A stretch of 64,000 nucleotides of DNA. Source: Botryosphaeria dothidea. Lineage: Eukaryota > Ascomycota > Dothideomycetes > Botryosphaeriales > Botryosphaeriaceae. The position numbers and the translations under genes are program-made. Below, one piece after another: positions 1 through 10,591 of the stretch (position 1 is its first letter; every line of letters begins with the position of its first letter). The notes below the pieces were generated by a model. That model worked only from the letters and a program-made list of their open reading frames with translations. It was not told the origin of the DNA and ran no database searches. The DNA lies in the NCBI GenBank assembly GCA_011503125.2, contig WWBZ02000062.1:3472001-3536000 (forward strand), read 5' to 3'.

Positions 1-1038
1 TACACGAGCGCCCAGGGCGAGCCCGAGACGAAACAAGCCTTCAACCTGGGCTATGAAGAACGCCTGGACGAGCTGGTCACCCCGGACAATAAGCCGCGGA
101 GGACGTTCGGCGGGAACGCGTGGCCTCAGGAGCAAGACCTCCCCGGCTTTTTCGACGGCGTCAAGTCCTACTTCAGCAAGGTCGTCCATCTGCACCTGCA
201 CCTCGTCCGCCTGTACGCCCTCGGGTTGGGGCTGCCGGAGAACTACTTTGATGAGTTCGTCACCAATCGCCAGGTCAGCGCCCGCCTGATGCAATATCCG
301 CGGAGCAAGAACCCGGCGCCCTTCGATCCCGAGCGGGACAACGAGCAAATCGGCATGGGCGCCCACTCAGACTATCAGACATGTATGTTGTACAGAATAG
401 CTCTGTTCCCAAATCTACAACGGACTGACGCATTTCAAAGTGACGATCAACCATGCCTCCGCCGGAGGACTTGAGATTCTGTCGAAGGAAGGCCGTTGGC
501 TACAGGTGCCCAGGCAGGAGGGCGCGCTGATCGTCAATCCGGGCGACTTCTTCCAGCGCATTACCAATGACAAGTACCAGAGCACCATGCACCGTGTTGT
601 CAACCGCACGGCCGAGGAGCGTTACAGCATGCCCGTCTTCTTCAGCTTCGATTACGACCGCCCGGTTCCGGTGAGTAAATGTCCGCCGCTGTCAAGGTCA
701 GACTAATGATGAAGCAGATCCTTCCGACATGCGTGAGCGAGAAGGAACCCGCCAAATATCCGCCAGTCGCTGCGGGTCGATATATTCTCGAGAGGTCCCA
801 GACCACCACTCGGGCCGGCGCTGAACGCAACATCATGCGTAAAGCGGGTTGGCTACCTAACGAGCCGGTATGTACAACACTCGTGTTTGTTGATTGCGCT
901 AAGCAACATGGCTAACCATTTCTCTTTGCGGCATGGTAGGAAGAGAAGGAAACTGAGGAGCAGAGGCTCTTTAGGGAAAGCAAGGCGAGGAAACTGAAGG
1001 CGATTGAGGCCATCATGGGCCTGACTGATGAAAATTAG
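1..1038 (+). CDS. Isopenicillin-N-synthase-like Fe(II)/2-oxoglutarate dioxygenase (5' partial)
   Basis: C-terminal part of a non-haem iron dioxygenase of the isopenicillin N synthase-like family; the N-terminus lies before the window. I read four exons: <1-382, 441-670, 718-867 and 940-1038 (introns of 58, 47 and 72 nt). Joined, they give a continuous frame. The iron-binding HxD is in GMGAHSDYQT at the end of exon 1, the distal His is in STMHRVVNR, and the RxS 2-oxoglutarate motif is RYS in exon 2. The first splice restores a Leu codon in the QTLTINHASAGG block typical of the family. The C-terminus is charged and helical. Such enzymes oxidise small molecules in the cytosol, often as tailoring enzymes. 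Substrate unknown. Confidence 0.88.
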
Positions 1039-1488
1039 CCCGAGTGGAACGGTGTGAAGTCTAGAAAGAGTGGCTTGATAGTCTTCGTGATGAAAAGTGC
1101 AATGGATTTTCCGCATCTCTCCAACTACCATTGAAGGCTCGACATCAGCTCCCTATTGATTGACGTTCGTACGGTAGCATATGCAATTGTGCATTCCAAA
1201 ACATTGTCCTTCACTTCTTGGATCGACTCCAGAAGTACAATCAAAGCAGCCCAATGTGTATGTTTTTTCATCTTCCAGAGCTCATGTCGGGGGATTTCGT
1301 GTCGGGGAGTAAACGTGCGCACGGCCTCAATTCAAGAGAGCCGCGACCATGTACATACAACAACACCGGATCTATATTACGTTCAACGCACTGTACACCT
1401 TTCGCAAATCCAAGATACACAGCAAACCACCTCCTTCCAGCTTCTCCGCCTGATCCACCCCGAAGTGTCTCACCACGCCACACCAACC

Positions 1489-2565
1489 ATGGCCACCCCG
1501 GCCTACAAATTCGAAGGCTGGTGCGGCCTCGACAAAGACTCCGTCCACGGCAAGATGGTCTGGCAGCCCTTCGACCCCAAGCCCTTCACCGACGACGACG
1601 TCGACATCGCCATCTCGCACTGCGGCGTGTGCGCCTCGGACCTGAACACGCTGCGGTCCGGCTGGCGGCCGGTCCCGTACCCGTGCGTCGTCGGCCACGA
1701 GATCGTCGGCACCGCCGTGCGCGTCGGCCGGAACGTCACGCGCGTGCGCGAAGGCGACCGCGTGGGCGTCGGCGGCCAGGCGTCGTCGTGCCTGCGGCCG
1801 GACTGCGAGGCCTGCGCCGACCGCGACGAGAACCACTGCCCCCACGCCCTCGGCACCTACGGCTCCGTCTACCCGGACGGCTCCAAGTCGTACGGCGGCT
1901 ATGCCACCTACAACCGCTCCCCGGCGCACTTCGTGTTTAAGATCCCGGACGAGATTCCGTCGGCCCATGCGGCGCCGATGCTGTGTGCTGGCATTACCGT
2001 GTACAGCCCGTTGAAGGCGGAAGGGTGCGGGCCTGGGAAGACGGTTGGGATCGTGGGGCTTGGAGGGCTGGGCCACTTTGGTGTTTTGTTTGCGAAGGCG
2101 TTGGGCGCGTCTCGTGTCGTTGTCATTTCGCGGACGAGAAGCAAGGCCGAGGACGCTGTCAAGCTGGGAGCCGACGACTTCATCGCGACCGACGAGGACG
2201 AGGACTGGCAGGGCAAGCACAAAAAGACGCTTGATCTGATCGTCTGCACCGTATCGTCCCCGGACATGCCCCTTGCGGGGTACCTCAATCTGCTACGGGT
2301 GCGTGGCGCTCTCATCCAGGTTGGCGCACCTGAAGAGCCGCTGCCGCCCCTGAATGTGTTTAGTATCATTGCGAAGAACTGCAAGATTGGAGGTTCTATT
2401 ATTGGGAATACCAAGGAAATTGAGGAGATGCTGCAGGTTGCCGCAAAGGCGAAGATCAAGCCTTGGGTGGAGGAGCGGCCCATGGACGAGGCGAACAACG
2501 TCATCTTGGACCAGTCGGCCATGAAGGCTCGGTATAGATATGTTCTTGTTAACAAAGATCGATAG
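1489..2565 (+). CDS. Zinc-dependent alcohol dehydrogenase (cinnamyl/ADH6-like, MDR family)
   Basis: Intronless, 358 aa, the usual length for NADP-dependent medium-chain alcohol dehydrogenases of the CAD/Adh6 type, which interconvert aldehydes and primary alcohols. Catalytic-zinc ligands are visible at Cys45 (HCGVCASD) and His70 (GHE). The structural-zinc site is the Cys cluster in CLRPDCEAC plus the Cys of ENHC. The Rossmann motif is GLGGLG. The frame is open for 333 nt upstream, but I chose the ATG at 1489 because it lies in ACCATGG and the protein begins there like other family members. No signal peptide. It follows the dioxygenase in the same direction and could act on an oxidised intermediate, but that is inference. 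Confidence 0.9.
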   Translation: MATPAYKFEGWCGLDKDSVHGKMVWQPFDPKPFTDDDVDIAISHCGVCASDLNTLRSGWRPVPYPCVVGHEIVGTAVRVGRNVTRVREGDRVGVGGQASSCLRPDCEACADRDENHCPHALGTYGSVYPDGSKSYGGYATYNRSPAHFVFKIPDEIPSAHAAPMLCAGITVYSPLKAEGCGPGKTVGIVGLGGLGHFGVLFAKALGASRVVVISRTRSKAEDAVKLGADDFIATDEDEDWQGKHKKTLDLIVCTVSSPDMPLAGYLNLLRVRGALIQVGAPEEPLPPLNVFSIIAKNCKIGGSIIGNTKEIEEMLQVAAKAKIKPWVEERPMDEANNVILDQSAMKARYRYVLVNKDR

Positions 2566-2807
2566 GTGGAATTATACATGATTATGATCTGGACTGTCCT
2601 ACTTTGACTATATGCAGTCCATTAACTGACATGTGTGGGAATATTGAAATGTTCTTCCATCATCGATTTTGGTGCTCAAACTTCCCTGACTAGTCGAGAA
2701 ATCATTATTCATAGTTTTATTGTTCTAATTCTGGCTTTCTTCAGTAGATGAGCTGACCGAGTATCGTGTCATCATCAAGTTCAACGTTGCCACATCGTAT
2801 TGTTTTC

Positions 2808-3915
2808 TCAACCCAGATGTTCTTTCACCAGTTCCAAACTTCCTCTAAAGTCGGCAACCTCATCCGTTGATACACCCAGCTGTTCCTTCGTGACGAAAAG
2901 GCCCTTCTCCCTCACATGCGCATACCAGTCCGACACTGCCTCACCGAACGCCTGTTGCATGCATGCCTCCTGCCCGGGGAGGCCATACAGCTTTTCAAAA
3001 TCTGCAGGCGAGATCTGCACAAAGACTGCACTCTTTCCGGAGACTTCTTCCCATTGAGACAGAGCCTGTTCCAGAGTAATGACCTCAATGCAGACTGCGG
3101 CATATTTGCCGTGCGTTATCTGCGGGTTGGCGAGAATCTGCCGCACCCACACTCCAGGCGCCTTGGACATGTCGCCGGAGATGGGGAGATTGGCTGATGA
3201 CTTCGACGCCACCAGCCATATGTACTTCCCGCGCGTAGCTGGCTATCACCATGCGTTAGCTCCAAGCCGGCACTAGAGCATAGAGCCAAAAACAAAGACC
3301 TACCACTTCCAGCGGCTTCAACATAGGGAAGAAAGCAAAATTGGACGGATAGAATCCAAAGAAGAGAAAGGTCGTCTTCGCCGCCAGAGCAGGCATATGA
3401 TCTCGGATATGGCGGTCAACCCGTGCCTTGTAGTCGAAATGGGGCACTGGGCAACTGCCCGCCGTAAGCTGGTCTGCGGCGGGCAACGTGCTCCAGATGT
3501 AGTGCTCCAGCGTCTCGACTTCCGCGGCCACCCTCGCGAGCGTCACGCCTTGCCGTTCCTCGATGTCGCCGGCCTCGGTCTGGCTGCATCCACGCCTGAG
3601 ATACTCCCACCAGTTGGTCACGGCGAAGATGGCGTGCGCGCCCTGGGGTCCCACCGGTCAGCGCCGCGTTAAGCTTTCGTGCAGCGGACATGGGGAAAGG
3701 AGGCTCACGGTGAAGGCGCGGCGAACCGACTCCTCGTCGTCGTACTCTGCATAGACGACCTCTGCGCCCTCGACTGCGAGCGCCTTGGCCTTTTCCCCGT
3801 CAGGGTTCCTGGTGACGGCGCGGACGTGCCATTTGCCGGTCTGGAGCAGCACGCGGGCGACGGACGAACCCTGCGTTCCCGTCGCGCCGGTGACGACGAT
3901 CACTTTCTTGGCCAT
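2808..3915 (-). CDS. NmrA-like NAD(P)-binding protein
   Basis: Three exons on the minus strand: 3915-3709, 3642-3304 and 3242-2808. Both introns are phase 0 (66 and 61 nt), giving about 326 aa, the normal NmrA-like length. The N-terminus has the Rossmann glycine motif GATGTQG (residues 10-16) followed by an Arg-rich NADP-type loop (RAVTRNPDG). The middle has AIFAVTNWWEY, typical of NmrA/HSCARG-type atypical short-chain reductases. The family includes redox-sensing regulators of nitrogen metabolism and many reductases in secondary-metabolite clusters, and the sequence does not separate the two. It is divergent from the TauD-type gene at 4681, with 765 nt between start codons. Confidence 0.85.
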
Positions 3916-4680
3916 CTTGGAGGGAAAGCAATTGATCTTCTGGCTTGGAGCACAGGGTGATGCAGGAGTGGCTTGATACGAATTTCAATGGATGTTTGTT
4001 CAGATGAAGCGTCAAAAAGCTATCGGTAGATGATGTCTGTGCCTATACACTACCTCGATGACCGCCATACGTCCCGTAGCATTATCTAGGCAGCGGAAAC
4101 GGCCCGGAGAGCAGATCATTGGCCGGCTTTGAGTCATGGCAGCGGAAAAAAGAATGCCTGAAAGCTTAGCAAACTAGCCGACTCTGCGAGCCACACCAGC
4201 TTTGCAGGGTAACTTCTTGTGTCTACCACCATACCATACGATTGTGCTGTGTGTCATATGTAGTCAGGAAGCAATTACTTGGCTGTGTTATGATCTATAT
4301 TATTCAAATTTTGGCATACGTGAGTACGGTTCTCAAGCCGGTAAGTTTGGCCCGACTGGACCAGGCACGGGGAATTAAAATCGCCAAGGGCACGTCGGGG
4401 TCCGACTGCCCGCATGATGAGTCCCATTCCCCATGAATCCAAGAGTTCACCCTGACACTTCGTGAAACCAAAGTCCCAAGGTATCTGTCATGATCTCCAT
4501 CCTGGCGCTCATCGTGGAGTGATTCGATGCAGGGTGAAAAAGCCTCCGGAGAATTGCATGCATCGCTCGACTGGACCCTATTTATTGCGATATCGCAGCG
4601 TCTCTTCTGGAACACTCATATTCCTTGATCAGTACATTGGATTGTTCTTTCTCTTTTGCAAAAGATCTTTCTGAGCCACC
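3916..4680. promoter_or_regulatory. Shared divergent upstream region (NmrA-like / TauD-like)
   Basis: A 765-nt non-coding stretch between two divergent start codons, expected to hold both promoters. I see no convincing coding potential and no clear regulator palindrome. Confidence 0.4.
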
Positions 4681-6181
4681 ATGACCAAGAGAGTCAACCT
4701 TCTACTCAGTCGCAATGGTCCGGCGTTGCGGATGCTGGTGTCGGCGCAGCCATTTTGCTCGCCAAGTCTTCGAAGAGGGCTCGCCCAAGCAGCATCTTTC
4801 CCAAAGCCATTGAAGTTGAAAGGAGTTCTCAAGCCCTTTAAGCAACTCGACGTCACGCCGACGGTCGGCACCGAGTTTCCAGAGGCCAATTTGGTGGACA
4901 TGCTTCATGCACCCAACACCGACGAGCTGCTCCGGGATCTCGCCATCACGAGTAAGCCGGACTGCTCTCAAGAGCCCTAAGGGGCAATGGCTAAATCAAC
5001 CTACAAACAGTATCTCGCCGCGGAGTTGTCTTCTTCCGCAACCAGAACAACATGACCAACGACCTGCAGAAGCAGCTGATTCAGCGTATGGGCGAACTGA
5101 CGGAGAAACCGAAGGAGTCGAGCCTGCACATCCACCCCCTCCTCAACCCGGAGAGAGAGCTGGGCGGCGACGATCTCGAGATCAGCACCATCAGCTCTCG
5201 CCAGAGGAAAGCCCATCACGGAAAGGCTGTCCCCAGGGACCTGGGGGCCAACCGGCAGGCCCTCGAGTCGTGGCACAGCGACATCCAGTCTGAGAACGTG
5301 CCTTCCGACTACACATGCCTGCGACTTGTGGAGCTACCGACAGTAGGAGGAGGTTCGATTGCCCATCCGCGCCCAAAACGTGAAGAAGAAACGGCACTGA
5401 CCGAACTGTCCCCGATCAAGATACGCTGTGGGCGTCCGGCTACGAGGTGTACGACCGCCTCAGCAAGTCCATGCAGAAGCTCTTGGAGCAGCACACCGCC
5501 AATTACTCGGCACCTTGTAAGATCTCGGAGTCCAAAAACAGAACGAAAAGGAAAGGATTAACCGGGTTCTCACGCGCTCGCACCAGTCTTCAGCAAGATT
5601 GCCCAAAACTCCAAACTAAAGCTCTACGAAAAGCCGCGCGGCCACCCCGACAACGTGGGCACCGCCCTGAACGCCGTCCACCCGATCGTCCGCACGAACC
5701 CGGTGACGGGCTGGAAGAGCATCTTCGCGATCGGCGCATACGTACGTACCCGAAAACGAGCAGTGCCATCCCGAGCCCCAGAGGCGATTCGGAACGAGAA
5801 CGACTGACTAAACCTCGCGCAGCCGAGCTCGATCAACGGCCTGACCCCGCCCGAGAGCGAGATGCTCCTGCAGTGGCTGATGGACATCGTGCTCCGCAAC
5901 CACGACCTGCAGTGCCGCTTCCGGTGGAACGGCCCCAACGACATGGGTAAGGCCGCTCCCGTCCGTCAACTTCACTCTCGTGCGGACGCTTTGCTGATTG
6001 CCGGGAAACGAACGCAGCTATTTGGGACAACCGCAGCATGGTGCACAATGCCACGATGGACTACGATGACCATGGCGAGCGCTACGGCTACCGCGTCTGC
6101 GGCATCGGCGAGAAGCCGTACTTTGACCCGAACAGCAAGTCTAGGCGCGAGGCGCTCGAGTTGGAGGCAAAGGAGGGATAG
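4681..6181 (+). CDS. TauD/TfdA-family 2-oxoglutarate dioxygenase, copy 1
   Basis: Six exons: 4681-4951, 5011-5352, 5421-5516, 5587-5741, 5823-5946 and 6018-6181, giving about 383 aa. The splices were checked against the paralogue at 15957-17197; exon 2 is exactly 342 nt in both. Iron ligands are HxD in WHSD (about His179/Asp181) and the distal His in SMVHNATMD (about 339). TauD-family enzymes hydroxylate small molecules such as sulfonates, using Fe(II), O2 and 2-oxoglutarate. The intron-3 donor is GTTCGA, which is unusual. The first ~45 residues are rich in Arg, Ser and Leu and nearly lack acidic residues, like a mitochondrial presequence; the paralogue lacks this. Substrate unknown. Confidence 0.88.
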
Positions 6182-6805
6182 CCGACCGTGGAATGGAAGG
6201 AAAAGGATGTTTTGAGTAGTAAAAATTCCCGCACATGAAATGTAGTAGTAGTTTTCTTTCGCCAATCGAGACCATTTTATGTTTACTATGGACAAAACTT
6301 CAAAATTACTTTGCTTCTATGTTGCTTTCTTCTTTAATTTTTTTTTTTCATGTTTCGCCGTGTAAGCCGTCTAAATTTACACGGTGTAGTTCGTCTGCTG
6401 GGCCTGCACGATGGTCACCCGACGAAGTGGTTCTGTTGTCTTTGAAGACGTCGGTCACCGACGATTGATCCGCAGCATCTGCTACGGAAGATTCACGGAA
6501 GCCCTCATTCCATCCTTGTTTTCGATCCTGAAGGGCATGATTTGGCCGGCTGCTCAATCACACACCCTTCGGAGTCCGCGTATGCCTAGCTGAGTACTGC
6601 TAGATCGATGCCGGGGAGTCGCTCTATTTTTTCTTTGTTTGGCGCGGCCGAAGTGCTGTTGAAAGTTGCTTTTCATTTCCTCTTCCATAGAAGAAAAATC
6701 CCCTGCTGCTCCATGATGGCGAGTGTGCTATGCACAGAAGTCGTGCCATAGAAAAGAAGCCCCTCGACAGACGCAGAACAGAACCAAACGTAGAGCACCT
6801 TCCTG
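6182..6805. other. Intergenic, no gene recognised
   Basis: A 624-nt gap between the TauD-like gene and the regulator (tail-to-tail). It has T-rich stretches near 6330-6350. No family-like reading frame seen. Confidence 0.4.
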
Positions 6806-7642
6806 CTACCACAACGCCTGGGCAGACGGCCGATCTGACAGGTGCATGTCGTAGCCGGTGGTTGCGCCGTTGAGCAGCGAGCGGGCCTTGAGGCGGCGGA
6901 TGCACGCGCGCAGCAGGCACAGCTGGGAGCGGACGAGGTCGAGGCAGGTCGGCACGCCGGGACGGCCGCCGTCGGGAGAGAGGGAGGAGGGAGAGGAGGC
7001 GATGGAGCAGCCCAGCAGCGCGGCCTCGAGAGAGCCCAGGACGGCGGAGAAGCGCGTGAGGCGCTGCGTCATCAGCTCGTGGCCCAGCACGTCGGCCTCG
7101 TCCGCGTCCAGGTCGTAGCCGCCCAGCGAGAATTTGCGGGATCGGGCCGGTGGTGCGTTCGAGTTGTTGGTGTCGTTGGTGTCGTTGGCGTTGTCGTCGT
7201 CGTAGTCGTCGTCGTTGTCGTCGTCGGCTAGCCGCCACGATCGGCGCAGCCAGTCGGCCAGGCGGGTGCTCAGGATGGTGACGGCCGTGAGGGGAAGGCG
7301 GTGCTGGCGGCAGGCGTCGCAGCTCAGTACGGCGAGGCTGTGGGTTTCGGCCTCCTCGGTCAGCTGCAGGGCCGTCTCCAGCGGTGCTTGCGGCGTGGTG
7401 GTGAGCTCCTCGACGCGCACCAGCATCCGCAGCGCAAGCAACGTGCACCTGCAATTGCCCGCCATGCTGATGAGGCGGTGGTCGCCGGCATCTCCGTCGG
7501 GGCAGAGGCCGTGCCATTTAAGGACATCGGGTGACAATGAGGCCATCCAGTCCCGCTCTTGGACTCGGGTCGGGCCGAGCAGGCGGACCGCCAGGGGGAG
7601 CGAGACAGACGCCGGTCTTGACGTCACGACTCTGTCGGGCAA
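6806..7642 (-). CDS. AflR-type transcription regulator, C-terminal part
   Basis: The reading frame to the stop at 6806 encodes a domain like the C-terminal region of AflR-type Zn(II)2Cys6 regulators of fungal clusters. A Cys-containing block (AGNCRCTLLALRMLVRVEEL) is followed by LSCDACRQHRLPL, a helical stretch LADWLRRSW, the signature SLGGYDLDADEADVL and a Leu-rich C-terminal helix (TCLDLVRSQLCLLRACIRRL). A low-complexity Asp/Asn/Thr run (plus-strand 7145-7230) sits in the middle. The frame closes at a TAG at 7658-7660 and 7642 is a TTG, so the true N-terminus must be spliced from further upstream or is lost. The first ATG in the frame begins MASLSPDV. I found no Zn2Cys6 motif in the next kilobase, so this may be a DNA-binding-less remnant. 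Confidence 0.65.
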   Translation of the reverse strand: MPDRVVTSRPASVSLPLAVRLLGPTRVQERDWMASLSPDVLKWHGLCPDGDAGDHRLISMAGNCRCTLLALRMLVRVEELTTTPQAPLETALQLTEEAETHSLAVLSCDACRQHRLPLTAVTILSTRLADWLRRSWRLADDDNDDDYDDDNANDTNDTNNSNAPPARSRKFSLGGYDLDADEADVLGHELMTQRLTRFSAVLGSLEAALLGCSIASSPSSLSPDGGRPGVPTCLDLVRSQLCLLRACIRRLKARSLLNGATTGYDMHLSDRPSAQALW

Positions 7643-7889
7643 TTTCGAGACAAGGAGCTACTATCCCCAGAACATATTCCGTATGCATTGACCAGAACTA
7701 GTTCGACTCTTGCTCCACAGGCAAACGGACGAGAACGTGCTCTCAGACCAATGGCAGGCTTTCCAAATCGCGCTACAAAATGTACCGAACTCACTGAGTA
7801 AGTATCGCGGCGTGGATACCACAATGCTCCGTGCACACCAGAACGATACACTAGGTGTCGGAGAAACAGCATGGATTTGCAAGCTAACA

Positions 7890-8345
7890 TCAGAACTCGG
7901 AATCGAACCCCGCCGTCCTGCTGCGTCTCCTGCTTTCCACATTGCTCGGGGAACACGCTGCGAAGACTTGCGGTGCCCCTGCAAGTAGACTCCCGCAAAC
8001 AAGCTTCTGCCACGTTTCCTTGTACGCTGCCGTTGCCATGTACTCTCTGAGCGCTGTCTGGCACTTGAACCTATTGACAGAGTCAGTTCCAGTGCCTGCG
8101 GGTGATGACTCTGCGCACACAACTTACGTCTGTACCACCACAATGGCAGGCTGATGTTGGTTGCGATCGTTGATGATTTCGTGGCTTGTAATATACGGCT
8201 CACTTGCCTTGACGCTCTCGGAGATGAGCTGCGCGGTCTAGGCACTGGTCAGAATCATGGCAGGAAAGCGGAAGGTGGCACTGTTTACTGGCTGCGCATT
8301 TTCTGGCCTGGGCCTGTAGACAGTCGACAAGGTAAGAGAAGCCAT
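7890..8345 (-). CDS. Small dimeric alpha/beta-barrel (ABM-like) protein
   Basis: A three-exon gene too short for simple frame finding: exons 8345-8289, 8237-8128 and 8070-7890, introns of 51 nt (GTAAAC...CCTAG, CTGAC branch) and 57 nt (GTAAGT...AATAG). It gives about 115 aa. The joined protein has the layout of the antibiotic biosynthesis monooxygenase / ferredoxin-like barrel: strand TLSTVYRPRP, helix AQLISESVKASEPY, strand ITSHEIINDR, strand AIVVVQTFK, helix ALREYMATAAYKETWQKLV. Fungal cluster members of this fold act as cofactor-free oxygenases, cyclases or isomerases. It lies between the regulator (same strand) and a divergent XanA-like gene. The last 35 residues (Cys/Arg-rich) fit the fold less well, so the 3' end may contain another intron or a mutation. 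Confidence 0.68.
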
Positions 8346-8648
8346 GCTGGACACTGGAGTTGCTCGAGAAGTTCGATAACCTTCAGTAAAGGATTAGATA
8401 TGCATCTTTAGATTCTTGCTTTGAGCCACTGGAGCTGTTGAGTTCGGTGAATTTCGATCAACCCGGACACCGAGTTGCCGAATCTGTCCGGACTGCAAAA
8501 TACACCCACCAGAGACTGGCAAGCTTGCTTTGGATCGTATTCTAAAATAGCTGCACCGGTTGCCATTCCTCTTGGTCTCCTGGTCAAGCTGAAGAACGTC
8601 CCTAAGCGTGAAGATAGAGCCGTTCTGCTGCCCACATTTGCCGGCAGA

Positions 8649-10039
8649 ATGTCGATCGATTTGAAGATCGAGCCTCTTGCTCATCCTTCCGGTAAGAAAT
8701 GCGAGGTGAGTTGGGGTTCCTTCAAACCACTCCCTTCACTTTTCAGCTGAAATTTCCGCTCCAGTTTGGTGCCGTCGTCACTGCCCTTGACCTGAACCAT
8801 GTCACCGATGCCACAGTCGCAAAGCTACGCGAGGCGATATGGAGGCACAAGCTTGTCATTGTCAGAGGCCAGAATGAGCTTGAACCAAAGCGCAATTGGG
8901 CCCTTCTCCAAAGACTCGATCCAGAAGCACCCAAAATGGACCTTGACGAGTTCGCACGCTCCTTCTACCCCCGAGACATGCTAGTGGTAGGTCCCAAGCA
9001 ACCGCCTCCTCTCGATTCCCCCCACAACGACCAAAGATCATGACCGAAGAAATCTAGCCAGTAATCCACCGCGTCCAAGTCCCCGACTCCGGACTATTCA
9101 TGTTCATCGGCAAAGGCTTCCAAGGCGACGACTCCCGCTACGGCAAGCCCGAGCTCGACATGGGCGACAGCAACTTCAACCAGTACTACTCCAAGCCGCT
9201 CGCCGACGCCGACTTCGAAGCGGGGCGCACCCGCTTCCACTGGTGGCACATGGATGGCACCTTCTGGAAGTACGAGCCCCCACTCTTCACCTCGTTCCGG
9301 CCCATCCGCTTCCCCGGTGGCGAAGACACGTCGACCCGGCAGGTCGTCGAGTGGGCGGATGGCTCGGGCCAGAGCATCACGGTTCCGCCTGGCCGGACCG
9401 CGTTCGTCAGCACCGCTCAGCTGTACGGCCTGCTGAGCGAGAAGGAGAAGCGCATGGCGGACCACAGCTGGGTCGAGTACATGTATTGGCCGTACGAGTG
9501 GGTCAAGGGGTGCCGCGGCGCTCCGAACGGGCTCGGCGTGGCGAATGAGGGGAAGGAGACGTCGCTGGAGGAGATGGAGAAGATACCGGACTTGCAGCTG
9601 CAGTGGCAGAAGAAGGTGAGACATACCCCGGCCTCCGGATCTCCGTGGTTTCACGTCTTGAGCGGTGCTGAGTTACTCCGTTTTGCAGCATCCGATGGTG
9701 TGGGTTAATCCTGTCACGGGTGAGAAGTCCTTCCAGGTGCAGCATAATCTCGCTCGCCGCCTGTTCATCCGGCACGGTCCGAACGATGAGCCCAAGGTCA
9801 TCGATGATCTAGGAGAGGTGAGAAGGTTCTTGGACGACATTCAGTCCAGGATCATCAAGCCGGAATACATCTGGGTGGGTCCGGATCACGAGCAAGACTT
9901 GATACTCTTTCAGAATTATGGCCTCATGCACTCGAAAATTGACTACCCACTCAAGCATGGTGTCAGAACAGTGCACCAGGGCTGGATACCTGCTAGCAAG
10001 AAACCAGCCGGACCAGTTCCGATTCCTGGCGAGGATTGA
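8649..10039 (+). CDS. XanA-like 2-oxoglutarate-dependent dioxygenase
   Basis: Four exons: 8649-8705, 8765-8986, 9058-9615 and 9689-10039, all introns phase 0 (59, 71 and 73 nt), giving about 395 aa. The iron-binding HxD is in WWHMDGTFW (His157/Asp159) and the distal His is near residue 360 in NYGLMHSKIDYP. The blocks FGAVVTALDLN, FVSTAQLYGLLSEKEKRM and VWVNPVTGEKSFQVQ match the fungal xanthine dioxygenase (XanA) branch of the TauD superfamily rather than the taurine branch. XanA oxidises xanthine to urate without molybdenum cofactor, but cluster relatives may act on other heterocycles, so the substrate is inferred only. The start at 8649 gives a compact N-terminus; an in-frame ATG at 8475 would add 58 unconvincing residues. 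Confidence 0.82.
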
Positions 10040-10591
10040 AAGGGGAAGTGTGTGGACTACCTTCCTCGAGATATACACAAATCAGATTATGAAATACTAC
10101 GCTTTAGCGCAACTGGTGTAGTGTATCGTAATACTAAACGTGCAAAGAGCAGAATGAATCATGTGAGTCAGCTGTATCTGCAACTGTTCGGCCGAGTTTT
10201 GCCAGGTAACCTTCCCTCTGGACCGTAGAAACTCGTTCGCCAGGAAGCACCATCAAGTATGCTTCTACTCTGTTAGGATTTTGCTTTAAACGAGGTAGTT
10301 GTCAGACAGCTTCATTCAGAACTGTCTATGCAAATGCCTTTTTTTTATTCATTGAAATTCATTTCATTTCCTTGGCACTCATAGAGACTTTGTAATAACT
10401 TGCAATTTGACTTGTTAATATCCTTTCTATCTATGTCCGGAATTTTCTATATTCATACCATTCGTATCTTTCCTCGCTCTTGCTCCGCGTCTCCCACCTT
10501 CTGCGTCTTCTAATGTCTTCCCCTTCAACCACCCCTTAAGCAGACTTCGTAACAAGCAAGAACTCTCAACGCATGACCAACATGGAGCGAC
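10040..10591. other. Intergenic, no gene recognised
   Basis: About 550 nt between the stops of two convergent genes. T-rich (10325-10375), presumably both 3' ends. No coding signal. Confidence 0.4.

Noticed and set aside
1156..1488. In-frame open extension upstream of the alcohol dehydrogenase
   Set aside because: Composition is not family-like, and the ATG at 1489 has a strong context and gives the expected N-terminus.
6842..7691. Plus-strand frames opposite the regulator, including Val/Gly-rich runs
   Set aside because: They are the antisense of the Asp/Asn/Thr-rich region and GC-rich codons; no family text.
7624..8245. Long minus-strand frames as an N-terminal part of the regulator
   Set aside because: No Zn2Cys6 spacing of Cys; part of this stretch is better explained by the spliced ABM-like gene in another frame.
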